From the NCBI GenBank assembly GCA_021820965.1, contig JAKACZ010000002.1:124001-188000 (forward strand): a stretch of 64,000 nt of DNA. Direction: 5' to 3'. The translations under genes were made by a program, and so were the position numbers. Under the pieces are notes generated by a model. It worked only from the letters and a program-made list of their open reading frames with translations. It was not told where the DNA came from and searched no databases. The stretch is from Bacillota bacterium (lineage in GTDB: Bacteria > Bacillota > Sulfobacillia > Sulfobacillales > Sulfobacillaceae). This document shows positions 43,969 to 53,091 of this stretch, piece after piece (position 1 is the first letter of the stretch; every line of letters begins with the position of its first letter).

Positions 43969-44745
43969 ATGACCCAGATGGTAGACCTCAATTGTGACCT
44001 GGGCGAGAGCTTTGGCGCATGGAAGATGGGCGACGATGAAAATGTGATGAAACACATCTCGTCGGCGAATGTTGCCTGTGGATTCCACGGTGGAGACCCG
44101 CGAATCATGGAAAAGACCGTTGGGTTGGCAAAGAGTCTGGGTGTGGGGGTAGGAGCCCATCCGGGCTTTTCCGACTTGGTGGGATTCGGAAGGCGCAACA
44201 TTGAGGTCTCTGCCGACGAGGCGCGAACCGACGTGTTGTACCAAATTGGTGCTCTTCAGGGTTTTTGCAAAAAGTTCGGTGTCGCGTTGCAGCACGTCAA
44301 GCCGCATGGGCAGTTGAATAACCTGGCAATGCATGATGCAATTCTGGCAGAGGCTATTGTCAAGGGGGTCAAGGACTTTGATCCGCACTTGATTGTTGTG
44401 GCTTATGGAGGCCAATTGGCGAAAGTAGCTGAAAGGGAAGGCATGCGTGTCGCGTACGAGGTGTTTGCCGACAGAGAATACAACGCCGACGGCACCCTCG
44501 TGTCCCGACGGATTCCCGGATCAGTCATCACCGATGCCGACCGTATTATGCGTAGGGCTGTACGCATGGTCAAAGAAGGAGAGGTCGAGTCCATTGATGG
44601 TATCACCCTCAACCTTAAAGTTCACACGATCTGTGTCCATGGAGACACACCCGGCGCTGCTGCATTAGTCGCGGCGCTTCGCCGCGGATTCGTGGAGGAG
44701 GGCATATCGGTGGTTCCAATGTCTCGTATCTTGGGTGAAGATTAA
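43969..44745 (+). CDS. pxpA: 5-oxoprolinase subunit A (LamB/YcsF)
   Basis: 258 residues, ATG after GAAAGGGG. MVDLNCDLGESFGAWKMGDD, SANVACGFHGGDP, GAHPGFSDLVGFGRRNIEVS and HVKPHGQLNNLA are the family signatures, with Asp/His metal-type positions. Last gene of the seven-gene operon; completes the PxpABC complex. Confidence 0.93.
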   Translation: MTQMVDLNCDLGESFGAWKMGDDENVMKHISSANVACGFHGGDPRIMEKTVGLAKSLGVGVGAHPGFSDLVGFGRRNIEVSADEARTDVLYQIGALQGFCKKFGVALQHVKPHGQLNNLAMHDAILAEAIVKGVKDFDPHLIVVAYGGQLAKVAEREGMRVAYEVFADREYNADGTLVSRRIPGSVITDADRIMRRAVRMVKEGEVESIDGITLNLKVHTICVHGDTPGAAALVAALRRGFVEEGISVVPMSRILGED

Positions 44746-44931
44746 TGGATAGCGACGTACTGACAGGAAACGCTTATGGCGCAGCTCAACGGGGAGTATA
44801 CTGACTGAGCCCCAGATTTCACCATGTTCCCGTCATCTGCCGCGTTTTTCGCCCCCGATCTGGGCGCCACGGGATCTTCAGCGTAGAGGTTGCCACTCAT
44901 CTGCTGCGACACGCGGCAGTTGGCGCCAACG
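44746..44931. other. intergenic, no gene
   Basis: Nothing coding. One TTTTTCGCCCCCGATC stretch at 44846 resembles the boundary-repeat core but lacks arms. Confidence 0.4.
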
Positions 44932-45547
44932 ATAGAGTAGCTGGCCTCCCCTTAGTGGAGAGGCCGAGCCCTCATCGAACCGGAGTGGTGGTTGTCCCAC
45001 ATCCGGCTCTCCGATGATAGTAGCCCCAGGCTAGGGGCGAGGATGTCCTCGTTTTCTCCATCTGACCGGTCGGACGTCCCCTCCGGCACGTACCTGTCGC
45101 TAGGTCCGAGGACCAATCTTGCTTTGTCAACCGGTCAGTCATGTCAGAATCCTATCGAAGCGACAGGCCTTCGTCTTCCCGTGCGGTTATGTTGTCCGCT
45201 GCGGTACTCGTCTCCGAGTCCCTGTTCCTCCCGCTGGTGAGGGATTACGGTGGTCGCATTGCCCTGCTTCATGCGACCACCGGACCAGACAGGGCTTCAC
45301 TGGGTCAGTCCAGAACCCTGGCCAGCGCCATCTCTGACCACTCAGCAGTGCTCGCAGGGGGTTCACCCATTCAATTCTCCGTTACTGCCAGCCACCACGG
45401 GTTCACAGTTCGTTACAGCTTGCTCGTTTGCCTCAGGCCCATCGGATTCCGGATTGCTCCGGATACCCCGCACTATTGGCTATCCCACTTGAATGGGGTA
45501 GTTTGCAGGAGCAGGACTTTCACCTGCAAGGTTCTACACTGTCGCAC
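44932..45547 (-). ncRNA. ORF-less group II intron
   Basis: On the minus strand the element starts GTGCGACAGTGTAGAACC (45547), followed by CTTGCAGGTGAAAGTCCTGC, the usual bacterial 5' end and first hairpins. Domain V is at 45009-44977: GAGCCGGA pairs with TCCGGTTC, with a short upper stem TGG/CCA and bulge. Domain VI follows (GGCCTCTCC/GGGGAGGCC with unpaired ACTAA, 44965-44943), then AGCTACTCTATC at the 3' end. About 616 nt with no reverse-transcriptase frame. It lies downstream of the methyltransferase gene in the same direction. Exact ends are good to a few bases. Confidence 0.75.
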
Positions 45548-45726
45548 GCCACGAGGGCAAGCTAACGCCTGCCTCCGTCGAGACCGAGGGGAGGCCGAGG
45601 CTCAGGATGGGGATGCGGGGGCTAGGACAGCGGTCAGATCGGAACCAACGCTGACTCGACCGACGGAATGTGTTGGGTGAAGCGGGATTGGCGTCGGCAG
45701 ATCATAGAGTTCATCAAGAAACTGTG

Positions 45727-46635
45727 TTAACCCGGGAGGCGTGGACGAGGCCAGCGCAAATCCCAAATCCCGTTGTGATAACTGAATCGGTGGCCACACG
45801 TTGCGCATACGATGTTGGCCGAATCCAGCAATTGTAACTGACCAAGGCATTGCGGGCAGGCGATAAGATTGTCCCAATCTGGTTGCCGCGTGGAGAAGCC
45901 TCGCGACAGGGCATACCACAGATTTGGGCCAAAGCGGATCGATGCCAGCCGTGGTTGCAGATACCCTTCCAGGGCGACGAGGCGATCCGCACTAACGTGG
46001 TCTTTTAGCCATGCCGATCGCAGATTCGAGACACTAAGCATGCGCCTTACGGACCAATCAAGTTGTGCGAGCCGGTGGACGATGACGTCCGCTTGGTAAT
46101 TTAAAAAGATGGCGGGGGGCTGTCGCGACAGATTGATTGGCGCCGGCTCGCGAAGCGTGCGCCACTGGCCCCGGCTGAGTCCGCGCAATTGGGCCCGGGC
46201 GTGCCGTTTTTGGGGGATATCGATGATCCACTCGTCCTGGGCTACGCGGCTGACTTCTCGCAAGACACGGTCATAAGATGGTAAATGATGCATGACCCGG
46301 ATGAGGAGGGCGGTCGTGATACTGGCGGGCCGAAAGGGCAAATAGTTAAGGTTAGCCGCAACGTATTGTCTTCCTTCTACGGGTGGCCCACAGCGATCCA
46401 TAGCTTGTCCCAATAGCTTCAGTGAATAGTCCACGAAGACGACAGGACGCCCCTGGTCCAGATATGCGGGTGTGAGCCGCCCAAATCCGCAACCTAAATC
46501 AGCCATCCAACCGGTGTGCCGCGGCTGCAGCAGCGATCGCAGGGCTAGGAGTTCGGCTCGGTGCTCATAAACACGGCCGCGCCAATAGTCTTGATATGAG
46601 TAGGTCCCGTCGTCATAGTCAATAACCAGTGACAT
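45727..46635 (-). CDS. SAM-dependent methyltransferase with C-terminal zinc ribbon
   Basis: 302 residues from ATG 46635 (CAGGAGGGA upstream); it overlaps the asnB end by 17 bp. The SAM-binding motif is MADLGCGFGRLTPAYLDQG near residue 45. The last 45 residues form a Trm112-like ribbon: CPQCLGQLQL (CxxC) and CATCGHRFSYHNGIWDLR (CxxC). The ribbon is fused rather than encoded separately. Substrate unknown; co-transcription with asnB suggests a shared product such as a modified peptide or cell-surface compound. Confidence 0.8.
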   Translation of the reverse strand: MSLVIDYDDGTYSYQDYWRGRVYEHRAELLALRSLLQPRHTGWMADLGCGFGRLTPAYLDQGRPVVFVDYSLKLLGQAMDRCGPPVEGRQYVAANLNYLPFRPASITTALLIRVMHHLPSYDRVLREVSRVAQDEWIIDIPQKRHARAQLRGLSRGQWRTLREPAPINLSRQPPAIFLNYQADVIVHRLAQLDWSVRRMLSVSNLRSAWLKDHVSADRLVALEGYLQPRLASIRFGPNLWYALSRGFSTRQPDWDNLIACPQCLGQLQLLDSANIVCATCGHRFSYHNGIWDLRWPRPRLPG

Positions 46636-48451
46636 CGTGTGTTCCCTCCTGACTTGGGAGACCCATCTCCAGGCCTTGAAGCCAGCATTCCAAAGCCAGG
46701 ATGGCAAAGAGCTGGCGCCCTGCGGGGTGTTGGCCGGCTGGATCCACCTGTTGACGCAGTCGGTGCACGGCATCCATGTTCCAAAATATTCGACGCGCTA
46801 ATGGCCCGGATAGCATGTCATCCACCCACTCGTGCCATGGGCCAGCTATCCAGGCGCTTACCGGCGTGGGAAATCCTGACTTATCTCGATACGCGATGAA
46901 TCGAGGGATGCTCTTCGCCGCGACGTGACGCAATAGCGACTTATGGCCTGGGGCGCCGAGCCAGCGGTCCGGGAGCGACCAAGCCCATTCCACCAGCCGA
47001 TGGTCCAGGAACGGCACTCGTAGCTCCATTCCCCATGCCATAGCGAGTCGATCGGCCTTGGTGAGTACATCATCAGGCAAACTGTACGAGAGGTCGATGG
47101 CTTGCAGGGTGCGGAAATCGGTGAGGCCCTGGGGAATCGATAAGTTCAAGACCGGTTTCTGCCTCCAAAGCTGTTCGTGAAGGATAGTGTGGACTTGAGA
47201 TGGGGTAAATGTGCCTCCCACGCCATAGTAAGTTACGTGTAACGGGTCCGCCAGACGACCCCAAACCGGCGAGCCGCCCAGGATGCGTGCGAAATGGTGC
47301 CACCGAGCCCGGCGATAGACCGAATACCCCAAAAACAATTCATCGGCACCTTCGCCGGAATAGATCACCCGGCCATGGCGCCGGGCATCTCGCAGCACCA
47401 GTCCTAAACTGACCGCCGTCGGATCGCCCAGGGGTTCATCGAGGATCTGTAAGACTTCCGTTAGCTGATGAACCGACGGCGTCGCAACCCTGGTGGGGAT
47501 GACGGGGATGCCAAGCAGATTGGCTGTCGCTTCGGCATTGGTGCGCTCACGGCCGTCATACTGATCGTCCAGGGTGAGCGCGGGTCCGACGGCGGCTCCT
47601 TCGCGAACGGCCAACGTGGTCATGAGAGAGGAGTCCACGCCGCCGCTGAGGAGAAAGGCCGCTGGGGTTTCCAAGGGCGCGCGGTGATCCCACATAATTT
47701 GCCGCAGAAGCCCGTCAAGTTCTTCTTGCGCCTCCTGGTAGGACGCGTGCTGAGTCATCCGAGGGGCGGTGTTTTCCAGCGACCAATATCGATGGATTGC
47801 GGGCTGATTCACCCCGCGGCTAAAGGTCACGGCGGTGCCAGGACTAACCTTCCACACGTCACGAAGCAGGGTGTTGGGATGAGGCACAAACCGAAAGTGT
47901 AGGTAAGGCACAACCCACTCCAGGGCCAGAGCGGGCGGAAATTCCCGCCAGCAGCGGAAGGCTCTCAGTTCTGAGGCGAATGCTGCCCGGTCCCCTTGGT
48001 GCCACCAATAGAGGGGCTTGATGCCTAGCCGGTCTCGGGCTAAGGTGAGCGTTCCGGTGCGCTCGTCCAAGATCGCAACGGCGAACATCCCCACGAGACG
48101 TTCGAACAACGCTTCGCCCAGCGCTTCGAATAAGTAGGGCAGAACAGCCCCGTCGCTCCAGTCATGAGAAATTATGCCATGGCCCAACACATCGCGGGCG
48201 AGTTCCCGCCAATTGTAAATCTCACCGTTAAAGGCGACAACAATGCTGCCATCCCGATTGGTAAACGGCAAGATGGGAGCATGACCTACAATGGCGAGAC
48301 GATTCATCCCTATCGACCCTCCATTGCGTTCGTGGATACCTTGCCCATCAGGCCCACGGTGGGCCATGGACTGAAGCATGCAGGCTGTTTTTTGATGGGT
48401 ATGCTGATGTGACGATTCATGTAGATCAAACCACCCGGCGATTGCACACAT
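46619..48451 (-). CDS. asnB: asparagine synthetase (glutamine-hydrolysing)
   Basis: 610 residues from ATG 48451, chosen so that Cys-2 follows Met: MCAIAGWFDL. The N-terminal Cys is the glutaminase nucleophile; an ATG two codons earlier would bury it. RGPDGQG, ATP-pyrophosphatase SGGVDSSLMTTLAV near residue 260, and YSGEGADELFLGY are all present. Transfers glutamine nitrogen to aspartate, or to another carboxylate in biosynthetic paralogues. First gene of a pair with the methyltransferase. Confidence 0.9.
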   Translation of the reverse strand: MCAIAGWFDLHESSHQHTHQKTACMLQSMAHRGPDGQGIHERNGGSIGMNRLAIVGHAPILPFTNRDGSIVVAFNGEIYNWRELARDVLGHGIISHDWSDGAVLPYLFEALGEALFERLVGMFAVAILDERTGTLTLARDRLGIKPLYWWHQGDRAAFASELRAFRCWREFPPALALEWVVPYLHFRFVPHPNTLLRDVWKVSPGTAVTFSRGVNQPAIHRYWSLENTAPRMTQHASYQEAQEELDGLLRQIMWDHRAPLETPAAFLLSGGVDSSLMTTLAVREGAAVGPALTLDDQYDGRERTNAEATANLLGIPVIPTRVATPSVHQLTEVLQILDEPLGDPTAVSLGLVLRDARRHGRVIYSGEGADELFLGYSVYRRARWHHFARILGGSPVWGRLADPLHVTYYGVGGTFTPSQVHTILHEQLWRQKPVLNLSIPQGLTDFRTLQAIDLSYSLPDDVLTKADRLAMAWGMELRVPFLDHRLVEWAWSLPDRWLGAPGHKSLLRHVAAKSIPRFIAYRDKSGFPTPVSAWIAGPWHEWVDDMLSGPLARRIFWNMDAVHRLRQQVDPAGQHPAGRQLFAILALECWLQGLEMGLPSQEGTHDVTGY

Positions 48452-48963
48452 GGGCACCCAGTCCTCCTCTATTGTGCGCTGGCTCTGCCCCGGGGATTCT
48501 TGCGGGTGGATTGCCCAGGCCAGCGACGCTTGCGCTATTGCAGGCTATGTTCTTGGTCACGGTTTCCGCGGGCCGCGTAGCCCAGGATCGTCGGCGGATT
48601 AACGGCGCGTTGCAGGCCTTCCCGATTGTTGAACGGAATCCGTCACCACGGTTGGACCTCCTGGCGCGCGCCATCGTTAGTGGGACCTCGCTCGCGAGCA
48701 GGTCTCGCCAGGACAGCTTGCGATGGCGAGGGCAACCCGCCGAACAACATCGGCAATATGTTGGTGCGGATCTGGCCGATGCTGGTCGAAAGTACATCGC
48801 CCGTTCCCACGGGATGACTGTCTACGGCGATATTCCGGTGCGACATGTTCCAACCGTTCGCGTTCCGTGCGTGGGGCCGCTTCGTGGTCAACCTATGCGA
48901 GACCGTTTCACAGGAAACGCGAGGGCCGTGAGAGGGTGGCCCTCGCGCCAGGAAAACGTTGCG
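48452..48963. other. 512-bp gap without confident gene
   Basis: Long open frames exist on both strands (plus 48409-49230, minus 48426-48797) but are Arg-rich, lack families and overlap one another, which suggests GC-driven openness. A fragment on the minus strand (NMSHRNIAVDSHPVGTGDVL) looks protein-like, so a decayed gene is possible. Confidence 0.3.
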
Positions 48964-49197
48964 CTAACCCGCGCCGACTTCGCCGTCCGCTCCGCCGCCG
49001 GTTGCCTGCGAGCCCGACTGCACGTTGGCGCCGGATTGCACATTGGGACCGTGGTCCCGTTGTTCGGCCGTGGCCCGAGTCGCAACGGCAGGCTTAGTCG
49101 TCGGCAATGCGTGGGCACTGGCGATGGTGGCGGATCCGCCGAACAGGCTGGTGGCCAACAGCACCCCAGCCAGTGGCTTAATAAGCGGCATCTTCAT
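48964..49197 (-). CDS. small exported protein under two-component control
   Basis: 77 residues from ATG 49197, with GGGAGAG upstream. Signal peptide MKMPLIKPLAGVLLATSLFG to SAHA, then an unstructured mature part with a small repeat (NVQSGANVQSGSQATGG) and an acidic end. No family. Its promoter region carries the 11-bp TGAC repeat array, and the OmpR/kinase pair lies immediately upstream on the same strand. Confidence 0.65.
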   Translation of the reverse strand: MKMPLIKPLAGVLLATSLFGGSATIASAHALPTTKPAVATRATAEQRDHGPNVQSGANVQSGSQATGGGADGEVGAG

Positions 49198-49223
49198 CCA
49201 TGCATCTCTCCCTTGGCGGGCCG

Positions 49224-49229
49224 ATTGTA
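49224..49229 (-). promoter_or_regulatory. -10 box of the small exported protein gene
   Basis: TACAAT on the minus strand, 26 bp before the start codon. No good -35 hexamer lies 17 bp upstream, consistent with activation from the adjacent repeat array. Confidence 0.5.
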
Positions 49230-49262
49230 GGTGGCCCACGAATCAAGCGTACACGCAGAAAC

Positions 49263-49328
49263 TGACGAGGCATGGACGCAAGGCTGACGGGCGGATGACA
49301 AGAGGATGACGAGACAATGACAAAATAG
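49263..49328 (-). promoter_or_regulatory. array of six 11-bp direct repeats, probable OmpR-type binding sites
   Basis: TGAC occurs at 49263, 49285, 49296, 49307 and 49318, with GGAC at 49274: six units at an exact 11-bp step (plus-strand unit about TGACRARRSRN). One turn of helix per unit is the usual spacing for OmpR/PhoB-family dimers on direct repeats. The array ends 34 bp upstream of the -10 box. Confidence 0.7.
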
Positions 49329-49342
49329 TCGAGCGGCAGAAT

Positions 49343-50716
49343 TTAATCCGACCGCGGAAGTTGGATAAGCACGCGCGCTCCATGCGGCCACACATTTTCG
49401 GCCCCGATTCGGCCTCCCTGCCGCTCGATCAAAGCGTGAGCCAGCGCCAGTCCCAGACCGGTGCCGGGACTTCGGCTATTTTTGGCAAAGGGCTTAAACA
49501 GATGGGGAATGAGGTCGGGCGGAAATCCCGGGCCGTTGTCTTCGATTCGGATTTTAGCCCATTTGGGTATAATGCGCCACGTCATGGTTATTGTCACTTC
49601 CGGCCCCGCATGTCGTACGGCGTTGTCGACCAAAATGTTGAGCACCTCGGATAACATATCTTCATCCAAGCCTAACTCGACCTTAGGTCCGCCGAGCAAG
49701 CGGATTGACGTGGCCGTTGTCGAACGCCATTCATGGAAAAAGCGTGACAGCTCGGTGTGTTGCATGTGCTGTGCGTCTGGAGCGTCGAGTTCAGCGAGGC
49801 GTAAAACCACGTCAATAATGCGTTCAAGTCGCTGCAACTGCTCGTGAATTACCTCAATGCCTTCTGATACCAGGGCGGGATCCGCCTTGCCCCACTTGCG
49901 CAGCATCGATGTATAGCCGATGGCAGCGGCCAAGGGTGTTCTGAGCTGATGGGACGCTTGCGCGGTGATGAGCCGCTGACCTTGGAAGCTGTGTTCCAGG
50001 CGATTCATCATGTGATTGAACGATTGAGCCAATTCGCGAACTTCGTCTTGGGGTCCGGTCGTCGGTATGCGTCGCTTAAGGTCTTGGGCAGACTCAATGT
50101 TCCGGGCCGCTTGGCTTAAGCGGCGAATGCGGCGAAACGAACGGTAGACAAACAGGGCGCTCAAAACCGAGGCGATTGTCATGACGGTGATTCCCACGCG
50201 GATAAGTCCTTGCCCGACAGTATGTACAGCTTTGACCACCGGTGCCAGCGAGACTGCTGCTTGGACAGACCCTACCGTCTTTCCCCGGTGCGTGACCGCC
50301 GATTCAGCATAGACTGCGGGCATGCCCCGGATGTGCGTCAGCGGAACCCCTGTTCCCCAGAGGGGCAGTTTACCCCATGTGAGGAGTTGACGACGCGGGG
50401 GCCGCACAGGCAGCGCTGTTGTCCTCAAATTGGGGCTTTGCTGGATAACCCGGGCACCCTCCGACACTTGCAAATAGAGGTTCGAGCGGCCCACAGCGGC
50501 GCCCAGCATGCCCGGATCATTTAGCGATAATTCTTGCCCGTTGACGCCGGCCGACGCCAGTTTGGCCGTCTGGCGGGCGACCTGTTGGGCTTCATGAGCG
50601 GCCTGCGCGACTAAATGATGACTTAAACTGAGTACGAGACTCCCGCCGAGAACCAGCAATGCGGCCGCCAAACTTGCCACGAGGGATAAGGTGAGCCGAC
50701 CCGCTAAGCCCCTCAT
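49343..50716 (-). CDS. sensor histidine kinase
   Basis: 457 residues. TM1 at residues 8-31, an extracytoplasmic domain of about 130 residues, TM2 near 165-190, HAMP, then the H box ASHQLRTPLAAAIGY. N box LVDNAVRHAG, G1 IEDNGPGFPP and G2 GTGLGLALAHAL complete a HATPase_c domain. The start overlaps the response-regulator stop (ATGA). It senses an envelope signal and phosphorylates the partner regulator. Confidence 0.92.
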   Translation of the reverse strand: MRGLAGRLTLSLVASLAAALLVLGGSLVLSLSHHLVAQAAHEAQQVARQTAKLASAGVNGQELSLNDPGMLGAAVGRSNLYLQVSEGARVIQQSPNLRTTALPVRPPRRQLLTWGKLPLWGTGVPLTHIRGMPAVYAESAVTHRGKTVGSVQAAVSLAPVVKAVHTVGQGLIRVGITVMTIASVLSALFVYRSFRRIRRLSQAARNIESAQDLKRRIPTTGPQDEVRELAQSFNHMMNRLEHSFQGQRLITAQASHQLRTPLAAAIGYTSMLRKWGKADPALVSEGIEVIHEQLQRLERIIDVVLRLAELDAPDAQHMQHTELSRFFHEWRSTTATSIRLLGGPKVELGLDEDMLSEVLNILVDNAVRHAGPEVTITMTWRIIPKWAKIRIEDNGPGFPPDLIPHLFKPFAKNSRSPGTGLGLALAHALIERQGGRIGAENVWPHGARVLIQLPRSD

Positions 50717-51396
50717 CGCCGCGCTGACCGAAGCACGTAGCCCACGCCGCGAACCGTTTCGATAGCAGCGTCGGCGTGCACGCTTTGTAGCCGCCGCCTA
50801 AGACGCCCAACGGCCACATCGATAAGATTGGTGTCCCCGATGAAGTCTGCACCCCACACAGCGTCCAGCAACACCGTGCGCGACTGAACGCGGTCGTGAT
50901 TGGCCAAGAAATGCTCGAGCATTCGAAATTCCAAGGGTGTCAGAGAAATTTCAACCCCCTCGACCGTGAGTCGGTGTTGCTCGCGTGATAACGTTACGTT
51001 ACCCATGCTGTATACAGTCTCAGCCTCGCCAAACCCGCCTTGGCGGCGGCGGGAGACCGCACGAATTCTTGCTGCCAGCTCCTCCGTGTTGACCGGCTTT
51101 ACGACGTAGTCGTCCGCGCCCAACTCTAAGCCAGCCACCTTGTCGGGTATCTGCCCGCGTGCGGTGACCATGATAATCGGCGTGTCGGAAACCGCTCGAA
51201 TACGTCGACACACCTCCAGTCCACTCAAATCCGGGAGCATGACGTCGAGAATTACACAATCGAAAGAATGACTGTTGGTCTGAAACAGTGCGTCTTCGCC
51301 ACACGCCGCGAGAGCCGTTCGAAAGCCCGCATGTTGCAGCTCCAGCGCCATTAACCGGGCAAGGGAAGCTTCGTCTTCGACAATAAGAAGGTCCAT
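50713..51396 (-). CDS. OmpR-family response regulator
   Basis: 227 residues, ATG behind AGGAGGGG. Receiver: MDLLIVEDEASLARLM, phospho-acceptor Asp in CVILDVMLPDLSG, Lys in DDYVVKPVNTEEL. Winged helix: SLTPLEFRMLEHFLANHDRV, RTVLLDAVWG, NLIDVAVGRLRRRL. Predicted to bind the 11-bp repeat array at 49263-49328 and drive the small exported protein. Confidence 0.92.
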   Translation of the reverse strand: MDLLIVEDEASLARLMALELQHAGFRTALAACGEDALFQTNSHSFDCVILDVMLPDLSGLEVCRRIRAVSDTPIIMVTARGQIPDKVAGLELGADDYVVKPVNTEELAARIRAVSRRRQGGFGEAETVYSMGNVTLSREQHRLTVEGVEISLTPLEFRMLEHFLANHDRVQSRTVLLDAVWGADFIGDTNLIDVAVGRLRRRLQSVHADAAIETVRGVGYVLRSARR

Positions 51397-51502
51397 GGCG
51401 GACCACCCCTCCTATACACCTGTCTCTTGTTGTCATATCCGGGCTTCGGGAGGGTGTCAAGGGTGATAACCGATCATCGTCTGAGGGAAGCGCCGTCCGA
51501 GC

Positions 51503-51521
51503 TAACGATATGGCATCGTTA
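51503..51521. promoter_or_regulatory. inverted repeat between response regulator and hydrolase genes
   Basis: TAACGAT-ATGGC-ATCGTTA, a perfect 7-bp inverted repeat in the 234-bp gap 51397-51630, upstream of the response-regulator gene. Possible operator. Confidence 0.45.
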
Positions 51522-51630
51522 TCCATGGTTGTGCGCTAGCATGATTTTGCGACCGGGCCTTGACCTTTAGACGCTTCCCCGTCTTTCACCGGGGAGGTTG
51601 GTGTATCTCCGGGCGATCAAGGCGGTCCAT

Positions 51631-52620
51631 CTATTCGCCGCCAGCAGGAGTGGTGCCCTGGCTACTGGGGCGCGGGCTCGGCGAATGGCGAGCGAGGAAC
51701 GTCTCCACAATCTTGCCGATCTCGGCGATATGTGGTGTGAATACATGTGCCATACCGGGAATCACATGGAGTTCGGCTCTAAGCCGCTGAGCAAGTTCGG
51801 GCACTTGAGACAAGGGCACCAGAGTGTCCCGCCCGCCATAGATGAGGCATAGCGGAACGCTCGGAATGGTGCACGTACTGACGGCGAACACCCGTCGCTC
51901 GATCCATGGCGCCGAGGAGCGGGCGGGAGTTCCAGTGGAAGCCTCCAAGCGCACGAGCGCAGGCGCCACCATGATCAGTGCCGTGACCTTTTCCGGCTTG
52001 GTCACGGCATACCTGAGGGCCAGATGTCCGCCATACGAGTGACCCACTAAAACGGCCGGTCCGTCCCCGATTTGTTCGTCTAACCAGGCCAACTGATCCT
52101 GCAACGACATGGGATGATGTGGCCTTTGGCCGCCCCTGAAACCAGGTAGCGCCAAGGCCTTGGTTGGCCCGCTCCGGCGCAAGACAGGTAGAAGGCCGCG
52201 CCAAACAGCGGAAGAACTGTAAAAACCGGAAATACAAACTACGCCAGGGTCCACAATACGCTGAAACCGTCGTTGCCAGATCTTGTCTTTGAGCCGCCCG
52301 ATGACTAAGGGTAGACCGATAGCCAATCCGGTTGGTAGCAATCTCTCCATGATCGGGGACACAGTGGTGGCCGCTTGAATCACCACGAGCGCGACAACGA
52401 TTCCGTATACGCGACTAATCCAGGGGGACGCGGGCCGTTTGCCCCAGACAATCAGAAGGGAGAGGGTCACCGCAACGCCTGTTGCCGGGATCCAGAAAGG
52501 AATCGTGTGGACGGGACCATGCCGAGACACTAAGAAGAATTGGCTCGCCAGAGTCGCCAGCACCGTGGGACCGACGACCAGCGGAAGAAAAATCCAAGTC
52601 AACGCCTCTGAAATTTTCAT
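51631..52620 (-). CDS. alpha/beta hydrolase with N-terminal membrane segments
   Basis: 329 residues. Three or four hydrophobic segments occupy residues 5-110. The hydrolase domain follows, with the nucleophile elbow VLVGHSYGGHLALRYAV, the acid in IYGGRDTLVPLSQ, and the His in GMAHVFTPH. A membrane-anchored lipase or esterase type enzyme; substrate unknown. It is transcribed in the same direction as the two-component operon downstream of it, separated by about 235 bp. Confidence 0.8.
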   Translation of the reverse strand: MKISEALTWIFLPLVVGPTVLATLASQFFLVSRHGPVHTIPFWIPATGVAVTLSLLIVWGKRPASPWISRVYGIVVALVVIQAATTVSPIMERLLPTGLAIGLPLVIGRLKDKIWQRRFQRIVDPGVVCISGFYSSSAVWRGLLPVLRRSGPTKALALPGFRGGQRPHHPMSLQDQLAWLDEQIGDGPAVLVGHSYGGHLALRYAVTKPEKVTALIMVAPALVRLEASTGTPARSSAPWIERRVFAVSTCTIPSVPLCLIYGGRDTLVPLSQVPELAQRLRAELHVIPGMAHVFTPHIAEIGKIVETFLARHSPSPRPSSQGTTPAGGE

Positions 52621-53091
52621 TCAACGGCACGGGAAACTGGCGCTCGCGCTCAAGAGTAACGTCCTTAAACCACCGTTTCCCGCCCCTCCTTTTTCCGAGA
52701 CTTTCGGGGCCGACAAGCAACCATCGCTGGGAACTTAGTTACGAAGGCGCGGAAACGATGGGTGCCAAACCTTACGCAAGTTCAGTAGTCAAAAAATCTC
52801 TATCTGGGAATCCCCAGCTAGGTTCATCATAGCTCAATTGTCAAGAACCGATAATCGTTTGCGGCGACCGTGCGGTGGTCTCGCTGACACTGAGCACCCA
52901 GTACGCCGCCACCCCGTGCGAAATCGTTTTTGCCCGTTCTCGCATACTCACCGCCTCTCTATGAAGGACGAATTGAGGTTTGCGGAGACCATGCGATATA
53001 TGCGAGAATCGGGAGTTTCATCACATGGGGTTCTTTCCGCCATTCAGTCCTGATATATTAGTGGCATATCACGAATGCGGGGTGTATACCG
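52621..53091. other. 471-bp intergenic region with an inverted repeat
   Basis: No gene. TGATAT (53051-53056) and ATATCA (53066-53071) flank ATTAGTGGC, 20 bp before the amidohydrolase start; a candidate site for the GntR regulator encoded at 55.6 kb. Confidence 0.4.

Noticed and set aside
44850..44856. CGCCCCC core as a further boundary-repeat copy
   Set aside because: The flanks do not form the arms, and it is 14 kb away from the array. Treated as chance.
48409..49230. 273-codon plus-strand ORF opposite the small exported protein
   Set aside because: Arg-rich, no family, no ribosome binding site, and antisense to a gene with signal peptide and promoter.
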